A DNA stretch of 64,000 nucleotides from Amoebophrya sp. A120 (lineage: Eukaryota; Sar; Dinophyceae; Syndiniales; Amoebophryaceae): positions 7,485,506 to 7,549,505 of the forward strand of contig CAJINV010000001.1 of the NCBI GenBank assembly GCA_905178155.1. The letters run 5' to 3'. How positions within the stretch are numbered: position 1 is the stretch's first letter; each line of letters begins with the position of its first letter. The position numbers and the translations under genes are program-made. Of the stretch, positions 20,213 to 30,507 are shown one piece after another. Below the pieces are notes generated by a model. That model made no database searches. It was not told the DNA's origin and was given only the letters and a program-made list of their open reading frames with translations.

Positions 20213-23140
20213 ATGACACGACTTTTCGTTTTTGTGGCTTGCTCTTTTTCTGTTTCTGGCAAGATAGCGATTCCTAGTCCTGTGGCACCAATTCATGACC
20301 GTTTTCCCGACAAAAGCGTATCCAGTTCTCACGCGACGGGCCATGTGGCACAAACGGCGCAAGCCCACAACGAAACCGGCACCAGTTTCGCAACCAGCAG
20401 CAAGGATGCACCGGTTTCGCTCTTTCGACTGCCGAAAAGTGCTGGCAACGAACCGCTGCAGCAGACGGGTACTAGCGGCCACGAGGACCGGTCAGGCTTG
20501 CAACTGGACCCGGCCGCACTTGCGGAACTGCAAACACTGCCCTGGCCCTTCTACGCCGCGGCTGCGATCGGGCCGGCGCGCGTCGGCAAGAGTTTTTGGC
20601 TGGGGCAGATCGCGAGGTTGTTGAACCGGAACGTCACGAAGCTTTTCGAGGTTTCGGATACTAGCGAGAGCTGCACCAGCGGAGCTTGGTTCCTCTCCGT
20701 AGATTTGGCGAAGGCCGACAAACACATTCTGCGCAAAAATGCGGCGCTCGAGAACTTCTACGCGAAGTCGCAAAAATCCCACAGAAATCAAGGAGCAGGA
20801 CCACCGCAGCGCGGCACGCTGCTCCTCTTCGACCTGCAAGGTAGCGACAAGGGCAGTGCCGCCGACCTGCAGGCCACCGACTACCTGTCCGCATTTGTCG
20901 CGTTGTTCGCCAGTCGCTCGCTTTTCTTTTTTGAAAAGCACGTGGAATTTTCGAAGGCGGCCTTCTACGAGCGGATCGCGTACGCCGGGAAAGTCTTGAA
21001 GAACAACCCGAATTTTGTACCAGCGGTTTCTTTCGTGGTTCGGAGACCGATGAAGCTACCAAAGAAGTACGCGACGCGGGAACAGGAGCTGGCAGATGTT
21101 TTAAACATCCAAACAGACAGGGTAATAAACGACGCGGAGCACGACCACAAGCACAACTACGAGGATTATTTTCGCGTTTTCGAGCTGCCGGAGCTGGACG
21201 TAGAGGACAGTAGTGTTTCCGAGACCTGGGCGGAGAAACTGCTGCAAGACGCCGTTCTCGGGCTCGATGGCAAAGACACAAATTACGGCTCGACGCTGCC
21301 ATCCCTGCAGACCAGCGACGGGACGGTACTAGATGCCGCGGGCCTGATCGCATTGATGGAGGAGATCGCGTCCTGGCTGCGGACCAGCAATGCCGACCAG
21401 TTTTTCCAGGTGCAAGATTCCGTCCGCGAAAAGGTTTGTCGGAGCCGCATGCAGGATCTCGTGCGACGGGTCTTCTTGGCGAAGAAGGCAAAGAGTACTG
21501 CCAGCGAGAAGGATGAACAATCTGCGATCAATGTGGAAGAACTGTACGAGGACGTCGCAGCGCAGTTCGACGCTGAAACGGTGGCGTGGTTTTTTCGAGA
21601 AACTACCACTGGACAGTACGAGATCAACCTGAAGACCGATTCACTAAACCGAGTGGAAGAACTCCATAGCAGTCCCATTTCTTTGTTTCTGGTCCAAAAC
21701 GGGGGACTGCGCAGAACATTTTTCGACTGGTGTACGGACAAAGCAGTGCGCACGAAGGCACTTACCTTTCTTCGAGACCACTTGGCGAAAGTGCACGAGC
21801 AGAGGCGGGGATTTTTCAACCGCTTCAAATCGTTCCTCGCACTCTTCGTGTGGACGGGGCCGATCAGAGCAGTGGAAGGGTGTGTGGAGTCCTTTTCCCG
21901 CATTCTCGAGTTGCTGTTTCACCGAAGAACACTGCTGGTTCTGGCTGCGATCTTCGTTGTTGCCGTTGGTGCTGTGTTCCTTCCAAGGGTGGGCGCCGGG
22001 ACGACCACCAGCGCTGTTTCGTTCAAGCAAACGCTGCTCGCTACCGCATTCCGGATTCTGACGACACTGCTCACCGTCACCTCTCGGCTTCTGTTCGCCA
22101 TCTTCCCTTGTTTTTTCCTGGGAAACAAGCACTTCAGGAAGTATTGGGATCCGGTCGTGGATGCGAGCAAAGAGCTGCTACAAAGAGTCTTCGAATACGC
22201 TTGCGAATGGGCAATGAACGAACGTGGAGCTGTGTCATCCTCTCACCCATCGCTATCCTCCATCGACGCCAGCGTATTGGCAGCGAGCGGGAGTAACCTT
22301 CCGACCTTCGCAGCGTCAACAGACCACCCGGAAGGGGAGAAAACAGCTTCTGCCGGATCTACTACTGTTTACGGATCGTTCTCCTCTACTAGCAGCACGT
22401 ACTGTTCCTACGCCGGTTTTTTTGTCGTGGAGTTTTTCGGGCGCAACATCGACTACCTCTTGTACGGACTTTTCCTCGCGATTTTGTGGTACGCGGTGCC
22501 GCTGCTCACGCAGGCGTTTCTTCGGGGGATTCTCAACTTTCTCGTTTATCACGTTTTCGGCCAGAGCAGTTTCGACAGTGAGATGATGTTGAGCGACGAG
22601 GAAGTAGAAGAAGAGTTTCTTGCACAAGACGACTCGAGCCCCACCAGCAGCTATTCACCGAAGTCTCCGGAGCAGAAAACTACCTCGCTTTACCGTGCCT
22701 CGCGCGCGCCCTCCTTGTTTCACTATTTGAAGCACAACTTTCTCTCCTCTGCTGCGCTCAAACGGATCATTTACGAGAAGTGGCTGCAGTACGAAAAGCG
22801 GCCCCAGTTGGTGAATCGGAGAGCCGTGTGGGATTTGAATGCGGAGCAGCATCGGAGCTTCACCGAACAGCAAATCGAGTTACTGACGCAGTCTCCGGAG
22901 TACAAGTGGCGGTGCGGCGTGTTGAAGCAGTCACAGGAGGTGCCAAAAAACTGGGAGTGGAAGGCGCACTACCTGAAGTTCGCGGACAAGAGCGCACCGA
23001 TCAAGCGGGTGTCGCGGTCGAAGCAGCCGGAGGACGCGGTGGCCGGGGAAGTCCTGCAAATGTACAATTTAGTCAACGCCGCAACGACGAAAAGCAAATC
23101 AACGCCGAAAAAAAGAAGCAGATCGCCAAGGTTATTGTAG
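20213..23140 (+). CDS. GBP/atlastin-like large GTPase with C-terminal membrane segments
   Basis: A 975-residue protein from the ATG at 20213, chosen because it begins a clear hydrophobic signal (MTRLFVFVACSFSVSG). The GTPase domain has a P-loop near residue 120 (GPARVGKSFWLGQI), a switch region SCTSGAWFLSV, and a DxxG motif near 206 (LLLFDLQGSDKG). At the guanine-specificity site near 275 the usual GBP 'RD' reads VVRRPMKLP, so the Asp is missing. A helical stretch follows, then hydrophobic segments near 572-593, 605-636 and 733-779, and a basic tail ending KKRSRSPRLL. This is a dynamin-superfamily GTPase of the type that shapes or fuses ER membranes; the role is inference. A secretory-type N-terminus would place the GTPase in a lumen, which is unusual. 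Introns were not needed to read it. Confidence 0.7.
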   Translation: MTRLFVFVACSFSVSGKIAIPSPVAPIHDRFPDKSVSSSHATGHVAQTAQAHNETGTSFATSSKDAPVSLFRLPKSAGNEPLQQTGTSGHEDRSGLQLDPAALAELQTLPWPFYAAAAIGPARVGKSFWLGQIARLLNRNVTKLFEVSDTSESCTSGAWFLSVDLAKADKHILRKNAALENFYAKSQKSHRNQGAGPPQRGTLLLFDLQGSDKGSAADLQATDYLSAFVALFASRSLFFFEKHVEFSKAAFYERIAYAGKVLKNNPNFVPAVSFVVRRPMKLPKKYATREQELADVLNIQTDRVINDAEHDHKHNYEDYFRVFELPELDVEDSSVSETWAEKLLQDAVLGLDGKDTNYGSTLPSLQTSDGTVLDAAGLIALMEEIASWLRTSNADQFFQVQDSVREKVCRSRMQDLVRRVFLAKKAKSTASEKDEQSAINVEELYEDVAAQFDAETVAWFFRETTTGQYEINLKTDSLNRVEELHSSPISLFLVQNGGLRRTFFDWCTDKAVRTKALTFLRDHLAKVHEQRRGFFNRFKSFLALFVWTGPIRAVEGCVESFSRILELLFHRRTLLVLAAIFVVAVGAVFLPRVGAGTTTSAVSFKQTLLATAFRILTTLLTVTSRLLFAIFPCFFLGNKHFRKYWDPVVDASKELLQRVFEYACEWAMNERGAVSSSHPSLSSIDASVLAASGSNLPTFAASTDHPEGEKTASAGSTTVYGSFSSTSSTYCSYAGFFVVEFFGRNIDYLLYGLFLAILWYAVPLLTQAFLRGILNFLVYHVFGQSSFDSEMMLSDEEVEEEFLAQDDSSPTSSYSPKSPEQKTTSLYRASRAPSLFHYLKHNFLSSAALKRIIYEKWLQYEKRPQLVNRRAVWDLNAEQHRSFTEQQIELLTQSPEYKWRCGVLKQSQEVPKNWEWKAHYLKFADKSAPIKRVSRSKQPEDAVAGEVLQMYNLVNAATTKSKSTPKKRSRSPRLL

Positions 23141-23713
23141 ACAGATGTTATCACAGTTGCATGTATCCATAGTTTTTTTGACACTTGAAATCCAATGAAA
23201 ATGACAACACATTTAGTTTTGAAAAGTTTCGCCAGCAGTTTTTTTATTCCATAATGTTTTCGCATAGCTTTATCACGAACATCAAGTGCATGGGACGAGA
23301 TTGAAAATGAGTGCGGGTACTTAACCAAGTATTTCTTTGAATGTGTACAATAGCAGTTCGATGAATAGATAATGACGAACGCTTGCGATCCTTGTTACTT
23401 TTTTTGATTCGAATTCCCTCGAGAAGGAGAATTATACAAAAACTGAATCGATTGAGCGCCAGTGCCGTTGTAATCGAAACTGGAAACACCGTCGTTGTGA
23501 TGACGAAGCAAGTTGGATGGCGAGGTGACGATTTGATTTCGATCGGGAGTGCGTCCTCGAGAGCAGTTTCGTTTACGTTAAAGAGAGAGCGGGAGTGAAA
23601 TCATATGAGCACGCTCCTGCATTGTTTAAGTAGTGTACCAGCTCCGGAAAAGTGCAACCTAGATTCGCTGCTTCGCCCTGTCAACAGTGAGCTAAGGGAC
23701 AGTTCACTATGGT
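23141..23713. other. Intergenic region
   Basis: About 570 bp with short open frames only. No RNA gene, repeat or clear regulatory site recognised. Confidence 0.4.
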
Positions 23714-26251
23714 ATGTCTCGAGCAACACATTCACGCACTGCAAATGGATGTCATCACGGATTCCCGTTCTCGTCCACCCGCTCTCTGTACGAGGCGCTC
23801 GTTGGCAGCGAGAACGAAACTACAGGCACGGAGGAGACCCCGGACGCTGCCACGTTCCGGACGCAAGCGGAGTCTGGACGGGGGCTGCAAGAGGGTCCCG
23901 AACGGTTTTCGACAAATAAAACCCGCACCGCGTTCAGCCCCCAGAACGACCGAGCGGACCGGCCGTTTCTTTTCTTCCGGGACGGTGCACCGGACGACGA
24001 CGAAAAACGCGCGGAAGAGGACGCGACTACTCAAGAGAAACTTGGGAATATCAGCACAAGACTACTCGACCCCCGGCGCAGTTCGCCACAGAACAACTCG
24101 TTTGCCTCCCGGATTGGCATCTTGAGTTCCATGTTCGAGGCGATGGGCGCCGACGAGGTGGATGAGGAGGAGGATAAAAGCCTGCGATTGAAGGTGACGG
24201 CCTTTTCTCCCCCGGAAAGCAACGCCTTGTCCCCCGGCCACGTCCTCGATTGGCGCGACGATTTGGATTTCGACACGACGCCTCTAATCCAAAAAATGAC
24301 AGAGGAAGACCCGAAGTACCGGGATCCGGACCAGCGCTTCCGCCGGGCTTTCTACACAGCCGGCGTAGCAGAGGACAGAGAGCGTGGGTCGTATGCGGTG
24401 ATGCACCATTATAGTACCGGTACTAGCGCACAACAGTCCGCTCGATCCCGGTCTGGCTCCCCAGCGTTTGTGCATTCGCCCGCACCAATTTCGCCGAACA
24501 CCGTGTTCCGGAGGTGCTACAACCGTATCAGCTCGGAGGCCAGTTCCGCCCGAGTGCAGCTCGAAGTGCACCGACGGTACTTGGACGGCTTGCTGTACAA
24601 GTTGGAACAGAATGACCACCACCTGCGGGCGCGTCTCGCGACCTCGCCACTGTTTTCGCCGCTCTTCGGACCCGGGGGTGGGCCGGCTGTGTTAACCGCG
24701 CCGGAATCCGGGCACAATGCACTTGGCGCGGCCGAGAAATTTGCAGAGGAATTTGCCGTGCCGGGGATGGCGACCGGGTTCTACGCGAGTGCACTCGGAG
24801 GTGCGGCGCACCATGGTCCTGACTCGCAGCATGGCCAGCCGCATCATACCGAGCTGGACGCTGCTGCGGGTGAAGGCGCTTTTCCTGGGCATTCTGCGCA
24901 ATCAGAAGATGCTTACCGTCATCATACAGGAGGTCATCCCGGTTTGGATTTTCTGAACATGGCTTTACACGAGGGGGGTTTTCCTAGTTTTCTCGGCACG
25001 AAACTCGATCCGGCGCCCGAGCACCGGAGCGAGTTGCTCTTCCCGCAGGATCTTGGACACCATCATCATCATCACCACCGGCACCACCACAGAAAATCGG
25101 CAAAAGCTCCGCATGGGGAGCACGCAGAGCTTGAAGCGACTAAGGCTCCTGAAGAGGAGAAAACCAAAGGTCCGTCTAAACAAGAAGACATGATGAAAGG
25201 GGACGCCGAAATAAACGAAGGTAAAGCTGCTCTTGCTCCTCTCGGGAACAACAAGAAACCAAGGCCAGAAGGCGAGGGGACCACCGATGCGGTGGAACAA
25301 GAAGTAGCAGAAGGAAACGAAACAGAAGATGCGGAGGAGGAGGAGTCTTCCGAATCTCGGCTTAGTTCCTCCTCGTCTGAGGAGCAAATCTATCTGCAAG
25401 ACGCGCCCAAGATCCACCGCAACGTGCTCCGTCTGAAAGAAAGTGCCTCGTCGCAACAGGACATTGAGAGGAAGAGCGAAGAAGTGTGGATGCGCACGGG
25501 AAAACGGAAGAGTCTGGCGGAGTTTCGGACCGTGGCGGAAGTCGAAGTCGAGGAGCGCTCGGACACTGACGACGAGGATAACGGCTCTAGCGGTTCGGAG
25601 AAGGTCGTCGCCGACGAATCTGAGGTACCGTACTGGCGGCGGAAGAAGAAAAAGAAGGGTGAAAAGAAGAAATTTGGGGATTCCACAAGCGAGATATCTA
25701 AGCTGGAAGAAGAGGTCGAGAATGTCTCGGCCGAGGCGTTGTTCGAAAGCGCGGCACTTCCCTCCACTTTGCGACACCTGCCAAAGCCAGAGGATGCGGA
25801 AGATGAGGCTTCGCTCGTGCCGGATGCCAAGGGAAAGAAGATCACGCTGGCGCAGTTAATTGAGAAAAAACACTCCAAGGATAGTACTAGCGCGTTGGGT
25901 CGTGGACGCGACCGCAAAAAGCGTTCTCCCGAGGACGGAGATGCGGTAGATCCAGATGGTGTCGACGAGGCGGAGGATGATCTTGCAGCGGAGCTGGACC
26001 GATTTGCACCGCAGAATGTGGAGCGTATCGTTTTTCCCGCCACGGTGCAAGAGTTACTGCTTGCGCGCTCCCGGCAAGAGGTAGTCGAGTTTTCTTCAAG
26101 TTCGGAAAACGAGTTTGGTGGTCGGTTTCCTCCAGGATTGTATCCCCAAATAAAGCCCGACTGGCTCATGGACGAGCAGGAGCTAATGCGCCTCTCCGGC
26201 CGGGTTCCCGTTCTCAAGTACAAAGACATTCGAAATCTAGCCGGAAAATAA
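23714..26251 (+). CDS. Large hydrophilic low-complexity protein, unknown function
   Basis: An 845-codon frame. No domain is recognised. Visible features are an Asp/Glu-rich segment near residue 150, a helical stretch near 270-310 (VQLEVHRRYLDGLLYKLEQ), a His cluster near 455 (a run of seven His, Arg, then three more), acidic Ser/Glu runs near 540-560, a basic run YWRRKKKKKGEKKK near 645, and a conserved-looking C-terminus (GLYPQIKPDWLMDEQELMRLSGRVPVLKYKDIR). There is no transmembrane helix. The charge pattern suggests a nuclear or scaffold protein, which is inference. The start is uncertain: a second frame opens five bases upstream (MVCLEQHIHALQMD) and a short upstream intron is possible. Confidence 0.55.
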   Translation: MSRATHSRTANGCHHGFPFSSTRSLYEALVGSENETTGTEETPDAATFRTQAESGRGLQEGPERFSTNKTRTAFSPQNDRADRPFLFFRDGAPDDDEKRAEEDATTQEKLGNISTRLLDPRRSSPQNNSFASRIGILSSMFEAMGADEVDEEEDKSLRLKVTAFSPPESNALSPGHVLDWRDDLDFDTTPLIQKMTEEDPKYRDPDQRFRRAFYTAGVAEDRERGSYAVMHHYSTGTSAQQSARSRSGSPAFVHSPAPISPNTVFRRCYNRISSEASSARVQLEVHRRYLDGLLYKLEQNDHHLRARLATSPLFSPLFGPGGGPAVLTAPESGHNALGAAEKFAEEFAVPGMATGFYASALGGAAHHGPDSQHGQPHHTELDAAAGEGAFPGHSAQSEDAYRHHTGGHPGLDFLNMALHEGGFPSFLGTKLDPAPEHRSELLFPQDLGHHHHHHHRHHHRKSAKAPHGEHAELEATKAPEEEKTKGPSKQEDMMKGDAEINEGKAALAPLGNNKKPRPEGEGTTDAVEQEVAEGNETEDAEEEESSESRLSSSSSEEQIYLQDAPKIHRNVLRLKESASSQQDIERKSEEVWMRTGKRKSLAEFRTVAEVEVEERSDTDDEDNGSSGSEKVVADESEVPYWRRKKKKKGEKKKFGDSTSEISKLEEEVENVSAEALFESAALPSTLRHLPKPEDAEDEASLVPDAKGKKITLAQLIEKKHSKDSTSALGRGRDRKKRSPEDGDAVDPDGVDEAEDDLAAELDRFAPQNVERIVFPATVQELLLARSRQEVVEFSSSSENEFGGRFPPGLYPQIKPDWLMDEQELMRLSGRVPVLKYKDIRNLAGK

Positions 26252-26668
26252 ATGCACTCGAGCTGAAATTTGATTGTAACGCGAATCAATGGGTGGCGTC
26301 CTGTCGTTGGGAACCGCTAGGATCGATCGACGGAAAAGTCACTTCCTAGAAGAAATGCCGAACAAAGCACAGACAAACACTTTATTTCGACGAAGACTGA
26401 TGAAAAGCCCGACACTGCTCGGCTTCTTGAAGCAGATGTTGATAAACAGTGTGTTCGACCAAACTTACTTGCGCAGCTATATAGTTTGATGTACGTTTTC
26501 AAGAACTTCCATGTGGGAAACAAATTCAAACGATCTCATCTCCCATTTTATTATCCCATGCGTACAAAATGTGTATCACCTCGCTGAATCAGTATCATGT
26601 TCATGACAACTATCTGAACATCGCCTCTGTAGCGGACTAGATTTGAGACTACAACCCCAGGCTTCAAG
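26252..26668. other. Intergenic region
   Basis: About 420 bp between two + strand genes. Only short open frames; nothing recognised. Confidence 0.4.
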
Positions 26669-28539
26669 ATGTCCATCGTCCGTCCTAACGTGCACACGTG
26701 CACGCCCTCCGGTCCGTGGCTGCATTTCGACGGGCAATGTGAGGCGGAAATGGACCTGATTACGAGGATTCAAAGCATCCCGATCCCTTTGGACCATATC
26801 AGCGAAGTTCTGCACCCGAAGTACGCAATCATTCTTGGTGTGGGATTGGCCTGCTACGTCGGTGGTATGGAACTTTTTAGTGTTTTTTTTTGAAGATTTC
26901 CTCCCAATGGATGTAGCACGAAACTCGTTGTACTGGCGCAACAGTGATGTCTTCTTTCTCTTTTTCCACCACGCCAGGTCGGGAAAACCAGCTGCATTAC
27001 TACGTGATTGCCTCTTGGTTGTTGTGCGACACGAGCCATTTTTTCCTGAAGTGGATGTTTGCCGGAGACCGGCCGTATTGGGTGGCAGGCAACAAGTTCC
27101 AGCAGTTCGCACACACGTGCGAGGCCGGCCACGGCTTTCCCTCAGGGCACAGCTGCGTCTTGGCCAGTATCTTGGGGGCGTTCTATTGGCGATGCGTGCG
27201 GCCGCTCGCGCCGAAGACTCACCGCGCGTATGGAGCGATTCTGGTTGCGGGCGAGCTGCTGATGATGCTCAGTAAGGACGAAAATTTGAAAAATTTTCTT
27301 CACATTTTGATGTGCAATAGCATTTGTGCTCGGTCTAATCATAATGCGTTTGTCGAAGAAAATGAAAACATACTTCCTTGCCTTTCCCCAGGTCGTAGCT
27401 TCACCGCGTCCCACTTTGTGTCGCAGACGATCGTCGGATCGCTGTATGGGCTGCTGTTTGTGCCGCTGAGCAAGCCTTTCGGCGACCACATGATTTTTGC
27501 GGCCAAGAACAGGCACAAGTTCACCTTGAAGGACAACATTATGCACATCCTGTGGGCGTTCAGTATTCCGGCGCTGTTTGCGCTGCTGCAGTACGTGGTT
27601 CGGGAGCTTTTGTACGCACAGCTTTTCCAGCGCGACGTCTACCGTTCGGTTCAGCTCGGCCGCGAGGGGTGCTATGACCCCGCGAAGCTCAAGGTCGGCA
27701 CGGTGTACCAGGGCCCATTGTACGAGATTATTGGCGTCGCGCTTTTTCTCGCCCTCTCGCTCGGGAACACAACTTTGCGCCGACCACTCTTCGGAAAGGG
27801 AGGGGAACCAGTTGGAGAAGGGAATGAATCACTGGAAGAGATTGGCGATGTGTCAGCAGTGGAGAAAAGTACCAGTGCAGCCAGGTTCAGTTGGTTTCCG
27901 TCCTTCAGTTTCGCAAAAAAAGCCACCTCGGACAGCGGCCGTTCGACAGCGTCGTCCAGCACCACAGCTAGCAGCGGCTCGAATAGCTCCGCTGCTCTGA
28001 AAAAACGCGCCCGAAACGCAACGCCCGTCCCGCGGAAGGACGACGCCGGGGCGGCGGACAAGATGAAAGCCATCCGAAAATCGACGTCGCCCAAGCAAAG
28101 TAGAAACAAATCGCCTGCGTCCAGTTCCCCGGGGAAAAATAAGAAAACCAGCCCAATGAAGAAGCGCGCGTCGGAGGAAGGAGCGGACGAAAGCGCTGAC
28201 GCTGCTGCAGAACAAACGTCGAAATCAGCAACATCAAGTGCGATGAAGAAAGAGACGGCAGAGACCGCGACGTCTACAGGAGCAGCAAAAGGGAAAAAGA
28301 CTTCTTCAACTACTGCCGAAGTTACCAAAAACGTAGCCACGTTGGAACTGAGTCCGACGGAAATTATTTACGACAGCTTGGACGAGGTCAAGTACCTGCC
28401 ACCAATTCTCTGCAAGATGCTCATCTACGTCACGCTCGTGCTGGCCTTTCGGCGCGTTTTGGACTACGACGGCTTGTTCGTTTTTCCCGATTGGTTCAAG
28501 CGACTCTCCTTTGCCTACGTCGCGTTCCGCTTGGTTTGA
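26669..28539 (+). CDS. Glucose-6-phosphatase-like PAP2 enzyme
   Basis: Three exons, 26669-26864, 26978-27271 and 27392-28539, sum to 546 codons with matching phases and GT-AG introns. All three parts of the PAP2 active site are present: KWMFAGDRP, PSGHS, and SRSFTASHF. The last is created only when intron 2 is removed, because that intron splits the Ser codon before the Arg. CEAGHGFPSGH and the spacing match glucose-6-phosphatase more than other PAP2 enzymes. The enzyme releases phosphate from a sugar phosphate, normally at the ER lumenal face. There are several TM helices. An unusual 150-residue Ser/Ala/Lys-rich insert (about 27840-28340) precedes the last two hydrophobic segments. Intron 2 is 120 nt with no stop, so unspliced RNA keeps the frame. 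Substrate is inferred from family likeness. Confidence 0.8.
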
Positions 28540-29138
28540 CGGACGCTCTGGACGGACTGTGATGGGACTTGGCGAAGTGTACAAAAGTTTTTGGACGATA
28601 CAAGATGATCGCTACAGTTCGAAGATATCCCCCCGTTCACGGTAACCATGACCATGACGACGTAAGACGTTTATGATCTCTGCTAATCGGAAGAAAAGGG
28701 TTTTCGCCTGGAATTGCCGCGGGGCAAACGATATCGAAGATTCACAATGTCGTCCGCGATGGCACTAAATCGCATTCGAAGAAAACGACTGATAACAAAT
28801 TGTAATGAGAAAAAAACGCTTCTCTTAACGCTCTGAGCGTGAGCAGCCCATACCCAGGAAACCGCAGGTCCGCCACTTGCTAGCAGCAGCTCGTTGTTCG
28901 CCTTGTTTCGTTTTGTCCTGAGGGAAGGAGTATGAATGCGCTATCCGCACGAGGGACAGGGGTAGTTGCGCGCTCTCTTTGTGATCTCACGTTTTTGTCA
29001 CAATGACTTCTCTTTACTGCACGTCACTTGATTTGCCGCGGAAGAAGAAGCGTCAGCCAAAATAGATTTTACTTGCTTACCTCTCTGCCGCACAAGCTGG
29101 CAGCTTTATTGCTTCCCTTAGAATCTCCACCCAACATT
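28540..29138. other. Intergenic region
   Basis: About 600 bp with no supported gene. The frame of the next gene is open upstream to 29028, but the first good ATG is at 29139. Confidence 0.4.
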
Positions 29139-29921
29139 ATGAAAGACCTGGAACGGCAGGCTGCCGGCGTTGCGGGGATTGGGATTCTTGCCCTCTGCTT
29201 TCTCGGTGGATATGCGGAAAGTACGCGGGAAAGCATTTCCTTGGAATCCTTGGTGAAGGTTGACAACGCGGCAACTGCGGAAATTCTGGCCGGCACCATC
29301 CGAAGCGTCGTGCTTTGTTTCTTCTGCACCGGCGTGATCGACGTCATCGTCACTCTCGCCCTGCTGGTCTATTTCTTCGCTGTGGGCACCAAGAATCTTC
29401 GTTTTCCATTTCCGCTATCGGAGGAATCGGACGCTCGCGGGACCGTCTTTTTCCTGACTGCTGCACTTGCCGTGTTGTTTCGTCTCGCCTACGCGTGCGT
29501 CATCATCTCCTGCTTGAACTCCCTCGTCCAAGTGCCGAAGCTCGTGTTGGTACAAGCAACGCTCACCGACGAACAGCGAGCAGCGCGTTCTTTACTCATA
29601 AAACAGCTTTGGGACGCCTTCTATCTCGGGTTTAACGGCGTTGCGCTTGGACTTTTCGGCATCCACCTCGGCTTGCTGGCAGTGCCGCTCGCGCTGGTCA
29701 AAAAGAACTTCTTCACTCAACTGATTCTGCCCATGACGCTGGTAGCAGCCGGCGTAGGCTACACCGGGGACGCAATTGGAGTTTTTCTTCAGGACAAAAC
29801 GTACGGGTTGACGTCGAGTGGTCTGTTTGTCGGCGAGGTTTTGCTGATGATCTGGCTGCTTGTGGCGATGGGGAAAAAAGGACAAGAGAACGATCAAGGA
29901 CAACAACCGTTTCTGCAGTGA
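29139..29921 (+). CDS. DUF4386-like multi-pass membrane protein
   Basis: A 260-residue protein with about six hydrophobic helices: GVAGIGILALCFLGGYA, VVLCFFCTGVIDVIVTLALLVYFF, FFLTAALAVLFRLAYACVIIS, FNGVALGLFGIHLGLLAVPLAL, LILPMTLVAAGVGYTGDAIGVF and LFVGEVLLMIWLLVAM. The order of motifs matches DUF4386: an Asp in the second helix, an FR..YA helix, then LFGIHLGLLA and a GVGYTGDAIGVFL ending. DUF4386 proteins are mostly bacterial and have no known function. The start at 29139 gives a short charged N-terminus before the first helix. No intron is needed. Confidence 0.65.
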   Translation: MKDLERQAAGVAGIGILALCFLGGYAESTRESISLESLVKVDNAATAEILAGTIRSVVLCFFCTGVIDVIVTLALLVYFFAVGTKNLRFPFPLSEESDARGTVFFLTAALAVLFRLAYACVIISCLNSLVQVPKLVLVQATLTDEQRAARSLLIKQLWDAFYLGFNGVALGLFGIHLGLLAVPLALVKKNFFTQLILPMTLVAAGVGYTGDAIGVFLQDKTYGLTSSGLFVGEVLLMIWLLVAMGKKGQENDQGQQPFLQ

Positions 29922-30507
29922 GATGAAGGGCCTTTTGTGTTTGAAAGACGACTGTACAATGTGGATATTCGTGTATTACGAGATCAATGGCACGTCGAAC
30001 TTAGAGAGTTGGACACATCAACTTACTTGGTTTGATTTTCATTGCCTCTGGTCCCAGAGCAATTTCTCACCGGCTGCACTTACGATCCTCGGTGACAGAT
30101 GTTGAAACAATATCCCAATTCCACCTACTGTGACGAGCTTCAGTAACGCAAGCAATTCAGTTTTTAATCTGTGATGCGTCTGCGCCTGATCATGAAGGAT
30201 CTCTGATGCAATACTTAGTGGATTGAACTCCGGTAGTTCATCCAGGAGCGCAAAAGTCATGTTCAACACGACCCTTGATCTCCTTGCGTGTTTACTTGAT
30301 TTCGGGATGTCATCGGTGGCGCATGCGCTTAGACGCCTGCTTCTCCTGTAGCCTATCTACAGTTCTTGTTTGGGGGTAAATAAGTAACCTACATCTTTTC
30401 CACATGTAAGTTAGTAGATTGATTTTACACTGTCACTGCATCTCGTCAATGTGCCTTTAAGTAGGGGCTCTGGAGCACGGAGCTTTTTTTTTGGAGCAGT
30501 CTGAATT
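29922..30507. other. Intergenic region
   Basis: About 590 bp with no supported gene or RNA. Short frames on both strands only. Confidence 0.4.

Noticed and set aside
25056-25092. His run (seven His, Arg, three His) that could be a cloning tag
   Set aside because: It lies inside a long native frame with mixed CAT/CAC codons and other low-complexity sequence.
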